Positions 17,038 to 25,859 of a stretch of DNA of 33,096 nucleotides are shown here, one piece after another. Origin of the DNA: Gammaproteobacteria bacterium (GTDB lineage: Bacteria > Pseudomonadota > Gammaproteobacteria > Pseudomonadales > Pseudohongiellaceae); assembly GCA_016764875.1 (NCBI GenBank), contig JAESQX010000032.1:1-33096 (forward strand), in the 5' to 3' direction. The notes beneath the pieces were generated by a model. It worked only from the letters and a program-made list of their open reading frames with translations. It ran no database searches and was not told the DNA's origin. A program made the position numbers and the translations under genes. Each line of letters starts with the position of its first letter. Position 1 is the first letter of the stretch.

Positions 17038-18126
17038 CTAAGCAGCGACTTCCTTCCAGACGAAGTATCTGGTTGCCGCAATAAAGCTAATTACAATCCA
17101 GACTATCATTCCAATCATGTCCGGTACTATCTGCAGCAGATTTGCCCCATTATTGGCTATTTCTCGGAGTGCGTTAGCAACAAAACTGAGGGGTAACACT
17201 GACGCTAAAGGTTGGGCCAGGGCCGGCAGGGAATCGATGGGGTAAAAAATACCAGAGAGAAAAACCTGAGGGAATATTACCAGATTGCCGATGGCCTGAA
17301 TCGACTGCTGGGTTTTAGCAATACTACCAAGCAGAAACCCAAGGCAAAGAAATATAATTGCGCCCATAATGATGACACTATAAAGAGAAACATAGCTGCC
17401 CAGGATTGAAACATCGAGAAAAAATATCGCCACAAGCAGGAGCACCGTTATTTGCATTACGCATAAGGTGATTCTGGACATGACAATTCCAATTATAAAA
17501 TCCCTGGGTTGAAGTGGAGTCACAAACAGCCGTTTCAATATTCCCTTGCGCCGGTACTCCACAATGTTAAAACCACTTCCGGAAATGGATACCTGCATAA
17601 GGGTAAAAGCCAGCAGGCCCGGAATTAGAAAATCAAGATAACGCTGTGAACGTGCACGAACGTCTTCGATCGCCAGAGAAAACAGCGGCTCGGAATTACG
17701 TAGCTGCCTCTCCACTACGAGTAGAGTTTGTTCCAGCACCGGCATAATCAGTCCTAACTGATTTACCTGTGCTGCATCAACCAGTAAACGCAATTCCACC
17801 TCGGTATCTGTTGCTCTAAACTCCCGTGGCAAAACTAATACCATGGTGGTGTCACCTTCGATGAGGGAAGCTCGAAGCGACTCTTCTATTCCCTCAGTTA
17901 CGCTGAACAATGAATTTTCTTCGAGAATATCGATAAAATCCTGCGATAAGGGGCCGGGTGCATTATTTACTATACCAATGGGAATGGGATCCTGGTTCTG
18001 ACTACCGACAAAGCTGAAAACCACCATGAATACGATCGGGAAGAACATGCTGAAAAATATTGCCTGACGATCACGCAGAAAAATTTTTGTCAGGGCGTTG
18101 GCTATAGTGAGTGGTAAGGAATTCAT
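17038..18126 (-). CDS. ABC-2 type transporter permease
   Basis: Inner-membrane permease, 362 aa. One N-terminal helix (QAIFFSMFFPIVFMVVFSFV) is followed by a periplasmic domain of about 130 residues, then five or six helices from about residue 170 on (FLIPGLLAFTLMQVSISGSG, LCVMQITVLLLVAIFFL, YSVIIMGAIIFLCLGFLLG, and others). This is the ABC2_membrane_3 layout of YhiH/YbhR-like and DrrB-like exporters. The EYRRKGILKRLFVTPL loop is the coupling region typical of the family. It lies 5 nt after the ATPase gene. Probably exports a drug-like or lipidic compound; no specific substrate can be given. Confidence 0.9.
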   Translation of the reverse strand: MNSLPLTIANALTKIFLRDRQAIFFSMFFPIVFMVVFSFVGSQNQDPIPIGIVNNAPGPLSQDFIDILEENSLFSVTEGIEESLRASLIEGDTTMVLVLPREFRATDTEVELRLLVDAAQVNQLGLIMPVLEQTLLVVERQLRNSEPLFSLAIEDVRARSQRYLDFLIPGLLAFTLMQVSISGSGFNIVEYRRKGILKRLFVTPLQPRDFIIGIVMSRITLCVMQITVLLLVAIFFLDVSILGSYVSLYSVIIMGAIIFLCLGFLLGSIAKTQQSIQAIGNLVIFPQVFLSGIFYPIDSLPALAQPLASVLPLSFVANALREIANNGANLLQIVPDMIGMIVWIVISFIAATRYFVWKEVAA

Positions 18127-18131
18127 GGCAA

Positions 18132-18896
18132 CTATACCTTTAGTCCGTGACCGGTCAGTTCCAGGAAGACATCTTCCAGGCTACCGTGTAACGCGGCAGC
18201 CGGTGGCTCCGGCGCGTAGTTGAGAATTAGCTGCTGCGGGGTGTCCTCGGCGATAAGCTTGCCATGGTCCATAATAGCTATGCGCTGACACAAGAATTCT
18301 GCCTCCTCCATGTTATGGGTAGTCAAAACAATGGTCATACCCGAATTGTTAAGCTCCTTCACCAGGTCCCAAAGATTTCGTTTTGCATGGGGATCAAGGC
18401 CGGTGGTGGGCTCGTCCAGGAAAAGAACTTTAGGGATGTTTACTAGAGCACAGGCTATGGAAAAACGTTGTTTCTGACCACCGGATAAATTGGCTGGTTT
18501 GGCTTTGGCTTTTTCTTGCAGATGAACCCGGCCTAATAGTTCAACAGCATCAATTTTCTGACCGTAAAGGGAAGCAAAGAGGCTGATTAATTCAACCAGC
18601 GAAAGATTATCGAAATATTCATTGGCTTGCAGTTGCACGCCAATAATTTTTTTTACTTCGAAGGGGTTCTTGTTTACTGAAATGCCACCGATGATGGCTT
18701 CTCCCTCATCAATGTCGGTGAGGCCTTCCAGCATTTCCAGGGTTGTGGTTTTTCCTGCACCGTTTGGTCCAAGGATACCGTAGATCTCTCCGGCTTCAAT
18801 CTGCAATGAAATATTGTCTACAGCTCTAAAAGTCTCTGACTTGTTTTCCGGTTCCGGATAATTCTTTACTAGATTGTGAACTTCAATGATGGGCAC
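18132..18896 (-). CDS. ABC transporter ATP-binding protein (ABC-2 exporter type)
   Basis: Cytoplasmic ATPase, 254 aa. Walker A GPNGAGKTT is near residue 43, the Q-loop is in IGVQLQANEYFDNLS, the signature is LSGGQKQRFSIA, Walker B is VLFLDEPTTGLDP and the switch is TTHNMEEAE. The C-terminal LHGSLEDVFLELTGH is the tail typical of drug/multidrug ABC-2 ATPases. The start is GTG with AGGAAG 8 nt upstream. Middle gene of a minus-strand operon with the small membrane protein (48 nt upstream) and the permease downstream. Confidence 0.93.
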   Translation of the reverse strand: MPIIEVHNLVKNYPEPENKSETFRAVDNISLQIEAGEIYGILGPNGAGKTTTLEMLEGLTDIDEGEAIIGGISVNKNPFEVKKIIGVQLQANEYFDNLSLVELISLFASLYGQKIDAVELLGRVHLQEKAKAKPANLSGGQKQRFSIACALVNIPKVLFLDEPTTGLDPHAKRNLWDLVKELNNSGMTIVLTTHNMEEAEFLCQRIAIMDHGKLIAEDTPQQLILNYAPEPPAAALHGSLEDVFLELTGHGLKV

Positions 18897-18944
18897 TGAT
18901 GTCGCTTCCTGAGAGAACGACAGTATGATAACCGCAGCGAATTG

Positions 18945-19223
18945 TTAATAGTAGTAGTGATGTCGGGAGTGTGGCCTAAGCGGTGCCAGAAAAAAATAAA
19001 GAATCCAGGCAAACCATGACAGGCAGACTATGGCCAGAATCCAGCAGAATTTCTCCCCCCGGCTGGTTTTGTCGGATGAGGCAATGATAAGGATTGGTAA
19101 CAGCCAGATCAGGAACACAGCCCCTGCAGTAAGCAGGGCAAAGCCAATACTCACTATCGGGATCAAGGCTATGGCCGCAATTACCAACAATATTACTATT
19201 AAGATATTTGAAAGAATTCTCAT
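18945..19223 (-). CDS. Small membrane protein, superinfection-immunity/PLDc_N-like
   Basis: Ninety-two residues with two or three membrane helices (ILIVILLVIAAIALIPIV, GFALLTAGAVFLIWLLPILII and FCWILAIVCLSWFAWILYFF). The last helix pattern resembles the WxLAxxxxxFxxWxLYLxxAP segment of the short PLDc_N or phage superinfection-immunity-like membrane proteins, a weak resemblance only. A strong GAGGAAA site precedes the ATG. The C-terminus is His/Tyr-rich (HSRHHYYY). It lies at the head of the ABC-2 operon, so it could be an accessory to that exporter or a bystander. Confidence 0.7.
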   Translation of the reverse strand: MRILSNILIVILLVIAAIALIPIVSIGFALLTAGAVFLIWLLPILIIASSDKTSRGEKFCWILAIVCLSWFAWILYFFLAPLRPHSRHHYYY

Positions 19224-19709
19224 CCGGGTTTCCTCTGCGCTGCCCCAGATAGGCTGAAAGAATCAGCTTCTAGGTATATTTGATTGCTATCCCTAATAAT
19301 AAAGCTAGATTCGTGCCAGGAATAATTCGTATATATATCAATGTGATACTAATATTAAAGAGAAGTTTGCCAGCCAATAACGCTCGATTGACCTATTAGT
19401 GGTAAAAAACGCTAATCAACGGCGAAGCCTGGCTACAGGTTTTATCGTTTTCGTGTAAGCGATTTCTCGAGTTACACAGCGAGCCCACAGCTAATATTGG
19501 TTCCCCACAGGCATTTACAAGGTGTATAATTCCAGTGTTTTGTGTCGGGTCGGCCTTTGATTATGCTCGTAAAGGTAACGGTAGTACGCCCCGGTTAATG
19601 TTTGGATCAAAAAGAGAAGCGGTTTCCATTTCCTTTCTGATATTGCAGTAGAAGTAAGCCTTGCAGGTTCTTCTAGTCAAATTTATATACAAGCCATAAA
19701 GTGAGACTC
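19224..19709. other. Gene-poor intergenic region upstream of the DUF1592 operon
   Basis: About 490 nt, AT-rich at the left, with no coding-looking frame on either strand. TATAAT occurs at 19525-19530 on the plus strand, without a convincing -35. A leader, small RNA or distant promoter for the downstream operon could lie here, but nothing specific was seen. Confidence 0.4.
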
Positions 19710-19769
19710 ATGCACTCTGAAATCTTATTACAGCCTGTTTTGCAGGCCCGGCGGAGGTGGTTCCGATGA
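19710..19769 (+). other. Possible 19-codon upstream ORF coupled to the DUF1592 gene
   Basis: ATG 19710, preceded by GTGAG, reads MHSEILLQPVLQ... to a TGA that overlaps the downstream start as ATGA (19766-19769). A short hairpin GCCTG-ttttG-CAGGC sits inside it, just before the GGAGGTGG ribosome-binding site. Either a coupling leader or chance. Confidence 0.25.
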
Positions 19770-22300
19770 GGGCTATTTCCAAAATTGGGGTTGGCACCAC
19801 TGGCGCGGCCATTTTTATCATAGGCATCGCCGTCTGGGGAGTAAGCACAACATACAGCCCGGCCCATGGGGCGTCCTCCTCGGCAGAACCGTTCGCGGCT
19901 TCTGATATGCAGGACGTGGTGAATTCTTATTGCCTTTCCTGCCACAATGATGCGCTGGCCACCGGCAATTTTTCCCTGCAGAGCATCGACTTTAACAACC
20001 CTGGCAATCATGCCGAGGCATTGGAAAAAGTAGTTAAAAAATTGCGGGCTCACATGATGCCACCGTCGGATATGCCGCGTCCGCCCTTCGAAACCTACGA
20101 AATAATGACCACCTGGCTGGAAACTGAACTTGATCAAGCCTGGGCAGCGAATCCGAATCCAGGGCGAATAACACCGCTGCACCGGATGAATCGCTATGAA
20201 TACAACAATACTGTTAACGACTTGCTGGGTCTCGATGCTGACGTAATGGCACTGCTACCGGGGGATCCAACGGCAGATGGCAGTTTCGATAACATAGCGT
20301 CAGCTCTGCCTTTTTCCACGGCGCACATGGAACGCTACATGTCTGTTGCCCGCCAACTGACTCGCCTGGCTACCGGTTTGGCACCACTTAATCCCACTGT
20401 TACAACGTACGAAATTCCCCTGTATATGAACCAGAACTGGAGACAGAGTGACGACATGCCCTTTGGTTCTCGTGGAGGAATTGGGATAACCCATAATTTT
20501 CCGGTAGACGGTGAGTACATGGTACGGGTTCACCTCGAAACCAACTACCAGGACTACATCAAGGGACTGGGATGGCCGCAGCAACTGGAAGTGCGCCTTG
20601 ACGGGCGTTTGCTGGAACGATTTTCCATTGGTGGTGAGGCTCCTGGAACCCCTACACCACTGAGCTTTAGTGGCACCGGTGAGCCCGGCACTATCGACTG
20701 GGAACAATACATGATTACCGAGGCGGGAGAAGGTCTGGAAGTTCGGATTCCGGTGCAGGCGGGGCCAAGGTTGGTAACCGTATCCTATGTAAGGCAGCAA
20801 CTGGAGCCGGAAGGCGTTCCACAGCCGGTTCAGGGGGGAAGGCTGCGTGCCAATAGCGAAGCCTATCTCGATAATCAGAAGGTTCACGCAGTGGAAATCG
20901 GTGGGCCTTATACGTCGGTTTCCGCTTACAGCGACTCACCCAGCCGGCAAAAAATATTTTCCTGCTATCCACAGCAGCAGGCTGAAGAGCAGGCCTGTGC
21001 CAACGATATTCTGTCAGGCATGGCGCGACGTGCTTATCGACGTTCGGTGACTGAAGATGATATGCAGTTACTGCTCGAATTTTTCAGCCGGGGCCGTGAA
21101 CAGGGAGGTAGTTTCGACGCCGGGATTCAGTTTGCATTGGAGTACATGCTTAGCGACCCTGACTTTTTGATCCGCAGTTACAGCGATCCAGCGGATCTGG
21201 CGGCAGGTGAAGTTTTTGAACTCAGTAATCTGGAACTGGCTTCACGGCTGGCATTCTTTCTATGGAGTGCCGCACCTGATGATACCTTGCTGGAACTGGC
21301 AGAACAGGGACAGCTTACTGATCCGGTTATTTACGAGCAGCAGGTTCGTCGAATGTTGGCGGACTCCCGTGGTGTTTCAACTCTGGTGGAAGACTTTGCC
21401 GCCCAATGGTTAAATCTGCGACGCCTGGATGAAGTACAGGTTAATTCAGTGGTATTTCCCAATTATGATATGAGCCTGATTGAGGCATTTGGTCAGGAAA
21501 CCCAATTGTTTATTGCTGATACTCTGGAGTCCGATACCAGCGTGATGGAGCTTCTGGGTGCAAACTACACTTATTTGAACGAGCGGCTCGCCAACCATTA
21601 TGGAGTGGAAGGAATCTATGGCAGTCGGTTCCGTAAAGCAACATTACCGAATTCCAACCAACGCGGCGGATTACTGGCTCAGGGTGCGTTGCTCACAGTA
21701 ACTTCCTATCCGGGGCGAACTTCTCCGGTGCTGCGGGGGAAATGGCTGCTGGATAACATGCTGGGCACGCCGCCACCACCACCACCAGCTAACGTACCTA
21801 TCCTGCCAGATGCTGAAGAGGGAGAAGTGCCTACTTCAATCCGTGAAAGGCTGGCCCGTCACAGGCAGGATCCGATTTGCTTTACCTGCCATACGGTCAT
21901 CGATCCCATAGGTTTCGCTCTTGAAAATTTTGATGTGATTGGTGGTTGGCGCGATTTTGATGAAGTGGGAAATCCGGTTGATCCTAACGGGAAATATCCA
22001 GGTGGGGTGGAGTTTACAGGATACGCAGATCTACGTGACTGGATGCTTGGTAGGCCGCAACGTTTCGCCCACACACTGACGGAAAAATTAATGACTTATG
22101 CCCTGGGGCGTCGGGTCGACTACTATGATCAACCCATGGTTCGACAAATTGTACGGGATGCGGAGGCTGAGAATTACAGCTGGTCTTCACTGGTTTTGGG
22201 CATAGTGGAAAGCCCGGCATTTTTAATGAGTATCACTAGTTCTGATACTTCCGTAGCAGGGAATGGGGTAGGCAGTAGTACCCGAAACACAACTGAATAA
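19766..22300 (+). CDS. DUF1592 domain-containing protein with N-terminal cytochrome c-like motif
   Basis: Exported protein, 844 aa, of the planctomycete-type DUF1587/DUF1592/DUF1588/DUF1585 architecture. A signal peptide covers about residues 1-35 (GAAIFIIGIAVWGVS). A haem-binding motif C56-L-S-C-H60 follows, and then PLHRMNRYEYNNTVNDLLG (DUF1587). A carbohydrate-binding-like beta domain spans roughly 200-370, then DUF1592 (LSDPDFLIR, LASRLAFFLWSAAPDD). A DUF1588-like block comes next (RGGLLAQGALLT, TSPVLRGKW, CFTCHTVIDPIGFALENFD near 705) and DUF1585 at the end (LMTYALGRRVDYYD). ATG 19766 is chosen over the tracked GTG because GGAGGTGG lies just upstream. Function is unproven; c-type haem suggests a periplasmic redox role. 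First of three co-oriented genes with the DUF1552 and ankyrin proteins. Confidence 0.92.
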   Translation: MRAISKIGVGTTGAAIFIIGIAVWGVSTTYSPAHGASSSAEPFAASDMQDVVNSYCLSCHNDALATGNFSLQSIDFNNPGNHAEALEKVVKKLRAHMMPPSDMPRPPFETYEIMTTWLETELDQAWAANPNPGRITPLHRMNRYEYNNTVNDLLGLDADVMALLPGDPTADGSFDNIASALPFSTAHMERYMSVARQLTRLATGLAPLNPTVTTYEIPLYMNQNWRQSDDMPFGSRGGIGITHNFPVDGEYMVRVHLETNYQDYIKGLGWPQQLEVRLDGRLLERFSIGGEAPGTPTPLSFSGTGEPGTIDWEQYMITEAGEGLEVRIPVQAGPRLVTVSYVRQQLEPEGVPQPVQGGRLRANSEAYLDNQKVHAVEIGGPYTSVSAYSDSPSRQKIFSCYPQQQAEEQACANDILSGMARRAYRRSVTEDDMQLLLEFFSRGREQGGSFDAGIQFALEYMLSDPDFLIRSYSDPADLAAGEVFELSNLELASRLAFFLWSAAPDDTLLELAEQGQLTDPVIYEQQVRRMLADSRGVSTLVEDFAAQWLNLRRLDEVQVNSVVFPNYDMSLIEAFGQETQLFIADTLESDTSVMELLGANYTYLNERLANHYGVEGIYGSRFRKATLPNSNQRGGLLAQGALLTVTSYPGRTSPVLRGKWLLDNMLGTPPPPPPANVPILPDAEEGEVPTSIRERLARHRQDPICFTCHTVIDPIGFALENFDVIGGWRDFDEVGNPVDPNGKYPGGVEFTGYADLRDWMLGRPQRFAHTLTEKLMTYALGRRVDYYDQPMVRQIVRDAEAENYSWSSLVLGIVESPAFLMSITSSDTSVAGNGVGSSTRNTTE

Positions 22301-22389
22301 GACGCGCCAGAATGGCCTTGAAAGGGCCAGCTGGTGAATATTTTACCTTCGCATGATGGCAAAGGGTTAAAAAGAGAGGCGTGAACGAA

Positions 22390-23733
22390 ATGAAGAACAG
22401 GACTCAAACGGTTAATTTTGTTACCGGCAAGGCGATTTCCAGACGCGCTGTTCTGCGGGGCGCTGGAGCGGCTCTGGCGCTTCCGATGCTGTCCGCCATG
22501 ACACCGGCCTTTGCCAAAGGTGGGGGGCCGGCACCGATTCATCGATTCCAGACTGTCTATGTGCCAAATGGTATGGCCATGGACTATTGGACGCCCAAGA
22601 AGTTCGGGCGCGATTTTGAGATTACCCCGATTTTAAAACCGCTGGCTAAGTTCAAGGAACAGATGCTGGTGTTATCAGGACTCAATGCGAACTGGAATGT
22701 AGCTCACGCGGGTGCCGGGGGCTCCTTTCTGACCGGTGTTACCCACGGCGGGCGCAACGAGGTTGAAATTCTGGCTGATATATCACTGGATCAGCTGCTT
22801 GCCGAGAAGCTTGGCAAACAGACTCAATTGTCATCACTTGAGCTTTCTATGGACGCGCCGGCTCTCGCCGGTGCCTGTACGGTTAACCTGAGTTGTGTTT
22901 ATACCCATACTCTCTCCTGGCGTGGCCCAACAGAGCCTCTGCCAATGGATCACAATCCACGGTCTGTATTTGAGCGCCTGTTCGGCGATAGTGGTAGTAC
23001 GGCCCGTAATGTGAGGGAAGACAGACTAAGGCAACAAAGCAGTATTCTCGATGCGGTGCTGGATAAATTATCAAGCATGGAGAATAAGCTTGGTGCTGAG
23101 GACCGCCACTTGATGAACAGCTATACAGAATCGGTTCGAAATGTAGAGCGACGTATTGAGAAAGCCGAGGAACAGATTGATATGGAATTGCCGGAGATTG
23201 CGCAACCCCCTGGAGTGCCACCGGATTATGCTGAGCATATGGAGATCATGCAGGATCTACAGGTACTGGCTCTGCAAACAGACTTAACTCGCGTCATCAC
23301 TTTCATGATGAGTAAGGAGCAAAGTGCGCGGCCTTACCCACAGATTGACGTACCAGATGCTCATCATCCGCTGTCCCATCACAATAATAATTCACAGCTG
23401 GTAGAAAAGATGTCCAGAATTAATACCTACCACACAACACTGTTTGCCAGTTATCTCAATAAGCTTGCTGCGATCGAGGAAGGGGACAGCAATTTGCTTG
23501 ATAATATGACGATTCTTTACGGTGCCGGTCTTTCCAACAGTACGGTTCACTCGGGGACGGGTCTACCATTGTTGCTGATGGGTGGTGGAGCTGGCTGGCT
23601 GAAAGGCGGCCAGCACTTGGAATATAAGAATCAGCCGACAATGGCAGATTTGCATCTGACAATAATGGATAAATTCAATTATCCAATAGACAAAATTGGT
23701 GGCAGCACCGCCCCGCTTCCCATCGCAGTATAG
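22390..23733 (+). CDS. DUF1552 domain-containing protein, Tat-exported
   Basis: This 447-aa protein has a twin-arginine signal (SRRAVLRGAGAALALPML, about residues 17-34) ending AFA. It therefore folds in the cytoplasm and is exported, often a sign of a cofactor or metal. DUF1552 features include YVPNGMAMDYWTP, SGLNANWNVAHAG and FLTGVTH early on; ITFMMSKEQSARPYP, DAHHPLSHH and YGAGLSN follow. The family is distantly like the DUF1501/alkaline-phosphatase-type exported proteins. ATG 22390 is chosen over the tracked GTG 22381 because AGAGAGG lies 10 nt before the ATG and directly abuts the GTG. It follows the DUF1592 gene by 89 nt and precedes the ankyrin gene by 12 nt. Confidence 0.92.
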   Translation: MKNRTQTVNFVTGKAISRRAVLRGAGAALALPMLSAMTPAFAKGGGPAPIHRFQTVYVPNGMAMDYWTPKKFGRDFEITPILKPLAKFKEQMLVLSGLNANWNVAHAGAGGSFLTGVTHGGRNEVEILADISLDQLLAEKLGKQTQLSSLELSMDAPALAGACTVNLSCVYTHTLSWRGPTEPLPMDHNPRSVFERLFGDSGSTARNVREDRLRQQSSILDAVLDKLSSMENKLGAEDRHLMNSYTESVRNVERRIEKAEEQIDMELPEIAQPPGVPPDYAEHMEIMQDLQVLALQTDLTRVITFMMSKEQSARPYPQIDVPDAHHPLSHHNNNSQLVEKMSRINTYHTTLFASYLNKLAAIEEGDSNLLDNMTILYGAGLSNSTVHSGTGLPLLLMGGGAGWLKGGQHLEYKNQPTMADLHLTIMDKFNYPIDKIGGSTAPLPIAV

Positions 23734-23745
23734 AAAGGATTTACC

Positions 23746-25134
23746 ATGATTACCCGTTGGCGAAATTTGTTTCTCATTGGCTCCTTGCTATTTGCAACCC
23801 AAGGCATCAGCCAGAATATGCCACCCCTGGTGGCTGCTGCAAAAAATGCAGACTGGGAAACCGTACAGACATTATTGGCTGATGGGCTGGAGCCTGATGT
23901 AGTCTATGGTGACGGCACATCAGCCTTACATTGGGCCAGCTACCGGGATAGCATCACCGGTGCTCAGCATTTGATTGATGCGGGTGCCAATGTCAATGCC
24001 GTAACTGACCTTGGCGTAACGCCATTGTGGCTCGCGGCCGAAAACCGCAATGGTGCTATGACTAAAGTGCTGTTGCAAGCGGGTGCAGATCCTGAGATAG
24101 CACTAGTGTCTGGTGAAACCATTGTGATGACAGCCGCTCAGGCTGGCAACGGAGACATGGTCAGGCAGTTGCTTGCTGCGGGTGCCGACCCCAACGCCGC
24201 TGTGACCAGAGATCAGACCGCACTGATGTGGGCGGCAGGCCAGGGCCACTCTGGCGCGGTTGAAGCATTACTGGATTACAAAGCTGACGTGCATGCCCGG
24301 TCATTGGTGCGAACGCAGTATACCAAGTCAGAAAAAGAACAGGATAGCCATCCTGCCTACAAAGTGTGGATAGAACAGGGAGGCAATACCCCGTTAATAT
24401 TTGCTGCCAGGTCAGGCGATCTGAGATCGGCTCAATTGCTGGTTGAGGCCGGAGCAGGCGTCAATGATTTATCCGCATTCGGTACCAGTCCGGCCATAAT
24501 GGCTGTACATGGAGGAAATGCGGAGCTACTGGAACTTCTGTTGGAAAATGGGGCCGATGCTGATTCAGCAGAAAGTGGCCATACAGCTCTTCACGCCGCG
24601 GTACTGCGTGGGAACTATGAGGCAGTAAAAGTTCTTCTAGATCATGGTGCTAATTTGGAGGCTACGGTACAAGGCGGTACGCCTACGCGTCGACAATCAA
24701 AGGATTACAATTTCCATGATGCCCTTATAGGTTCAACGCCATTATGGCTAGCTGCAAGATTTTCAGAACCACGAATTATGGAAGCACTTCTTGAGGCTGG
24801 CGCCGATCCAATGACGACTAACAATATGCATTATCCAGCGGATAATCGTGGAGAATATTTCATTGCCGAGGAAGGAGAAATCTCCTTGTTAATGGCCGCT
24901 GTGGGCATGGGTCACCGACGTCTGCGAGTTAGCTGGGGCACTCCTGAGCGACGAGCTGGTCAAACTCAGACTGCGGAGTCCCTGGTTCTCGATTCTGTTA
25001 AGATTGCAGTTCAGGCAGGCGTAAATCTAAATCTGGAAGACGCATCGGGAGAAACTACTCTCGAATATGCCAAAGATCGTGAGTACGAATCCGTGGTGTC
25101 GTTTCTGCTTCAAGCAGGTGCCACAGAGAACTAA
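23746..25134 (+). CDS. Exported ankyrin-repeat protein
   Basis: A signal peptide (NLFLIGSLLFATQGISQ, about residues 7-23) is followed by about nine ankyrin repeats over the rest of 462 aa, e.g. TPLWLAAENRNG, LLQAGADPE, TALMWAAGQGHSG, TALHAAVLRGNYEAVKVLL and HGANLEA. Some repeats are interrupted by insertions near residues 185-205 and 310-330. Ankyrin arrays mediate protein-protein contact, so this may scaffold the DUF1592/DUF1552 proteins in the periplasm. AAGGA precedes the ATG, and it is tightly linked (12 nt) to the DUF1552 gene. Last gene of the operon. Confidence 0.93.
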   Translation: MITRWRNLFLIGSLLFATQGISQNMPPLVAAAKNADWETVQTLLADGLEPDVVYGDGTSALHWASYRDSITGAQHLIDAGANVNAVTDLGVTPLWLAAENRNGAMTKVLLQAGADPEIALVSGETIVMTAAQAGNGDMVRQLLAAGADPNAAVTRDQTALMWAAGQGHSGAVEALLDYKADVHARSLVRTQYTKSEKEQDSHPAYKVWIEQGGNTPLIFAARSGDLRSAQLLVEAGAGVNDLSAFGTSPAIMAVHGGNAELLELLLENGADADSAESGHTALHAAVLRGNYEAVKVLLDHGANLEATVQGGTPTRRQSKDYNFHDALIGSTPLWLAARFSEPRIMEALLEAGADPMTTNNMHYPADNRGEYFIAEEGEISLLMAAVGMGHRRLRVSWGTPERRAGQTQTAESLVLDSVKIAVQAGVNLNLEDASGETTLEYAKDREYESVVSFLLQAGATEN

Positions 25135-25165
25135 ATCTCCCCCGGCAAAAAAACACAGAAATTAT

Positions 25166-25190
25166 CCGGTTTAGCCCAAAGTTAAACCGG
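25166..25190 (+). terminator. Hairpin after the ankyrin gene
   Basis: CCGGTTTA and TAAACCGG pair perfectly (8 bp, 9-nt loop), 32 nt after the stop codon. No T-run follows. Probable 3'-end structure of the three-gene operon. Confidence 0.5.
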
Positions 25191-25312
25191 CTAGTTGCTG
25201 CTCCTACCTGCGTATTTATCACTTCCTGATTCTGGTATCACGCCGAAAGTTAAGCCATACTCGCTTTCAGAATTCGGGTCATTCTGGCGAGCACTCTTAA
25301 AGAGGTTTGATA

Positions 25313-25828
25313 GTGATAGCTTTACGCATTCAAACAACTTTATGGATAGCATTTCTAGGTTATTACTGCGTGATCAATTATTCTGCAGGCTCCGGTTCCT
25401 GGGATAGTGAGTACGCTACTCAAGTCGCTCTACTTGTTTTTGTCACGGCCGTATTTCCATATTATCTGACGCGATGGCTCACTGGTAACCTGGTTAAATC
25501 GTATTTATGGTTTGAAGCGTTATTTTTGCCAGTTGTATTTTGTGCAATAGGCTATGCCCTTTTCTATTATCTACAGTTGGGCCCGTGGTTCGTTGAGGTC
25601 ACCTTGGTTCAGGTATTACTGCGTAGTTTCTTCCCGGGGATTGTTATCTCAATCCTGCTGTTATTGCCAGTAATGGCGACAAGAGATGATGAACACGTCA
25701 GAGCAGAAGATCGCAGGGTGGAAGATAGAAGAAAAACCCAGCGTAGAGCCAGCAATCAAAGGGAGGCAAGTTGGACCGGAGAACGGCGCAAGATACAGGA
25801 TCGCAGATCGGTAGATCGAAGACGATAA
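25313..25828 (+). CDS. Membrane protein with basic DRR-rich C-terminal tail
   Basis: Unidentified inner-membrane protein, about 171 aa. Four helices (LWIAFLGYYCVINY, VALLVFVTAVFPYYLT, ALFLPVVFCAIGYALFYY, IVISILLLLPVMA) take up the first 125 residues. The last 45 are strongly charged, with repeated (E/D)RR units (AEDRRVEDRRKTQRR, GERRKIQDRRSVDRRR). Tails of this kind occur as linkers or termini in bacterial signalling and membrane proteins and may touch phospholipid heads or nucleic acid. The tracked start is a TTG one base after AGAGG; the GTG at 25313 has the same AGAGG at 7 nt and is preferred. It lies 31 nt before PEP carboxylase. No family recognised. Confidence 0.75.
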   Translation: MIALRIQTTLWIAFLGYYCVINYSAGSGSWDSEYATQVALLVFVTAVFPYYLTRWLTGNLVKSYLWFEALFLPVVFCAIGYALFYYLQLGPWFVEVTLVQVLLRSFFPGIVISILLLLPVMATRDDEHVRAEDRRVEDRRKTQRRASNQREASWTGERRKIQDRRSVDRRR

Positions 25829-25859
25829 CAGGTGCCATCCATCGCTAGAAATACGGACT

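Noticed and set aside
21874-21890. Second c-type haem site (CFTCH) in the DUF1592 protein
   Set aside because: This Cys pair is part of the conserved DUF1588 region, so haem binding there cannot be assumed.
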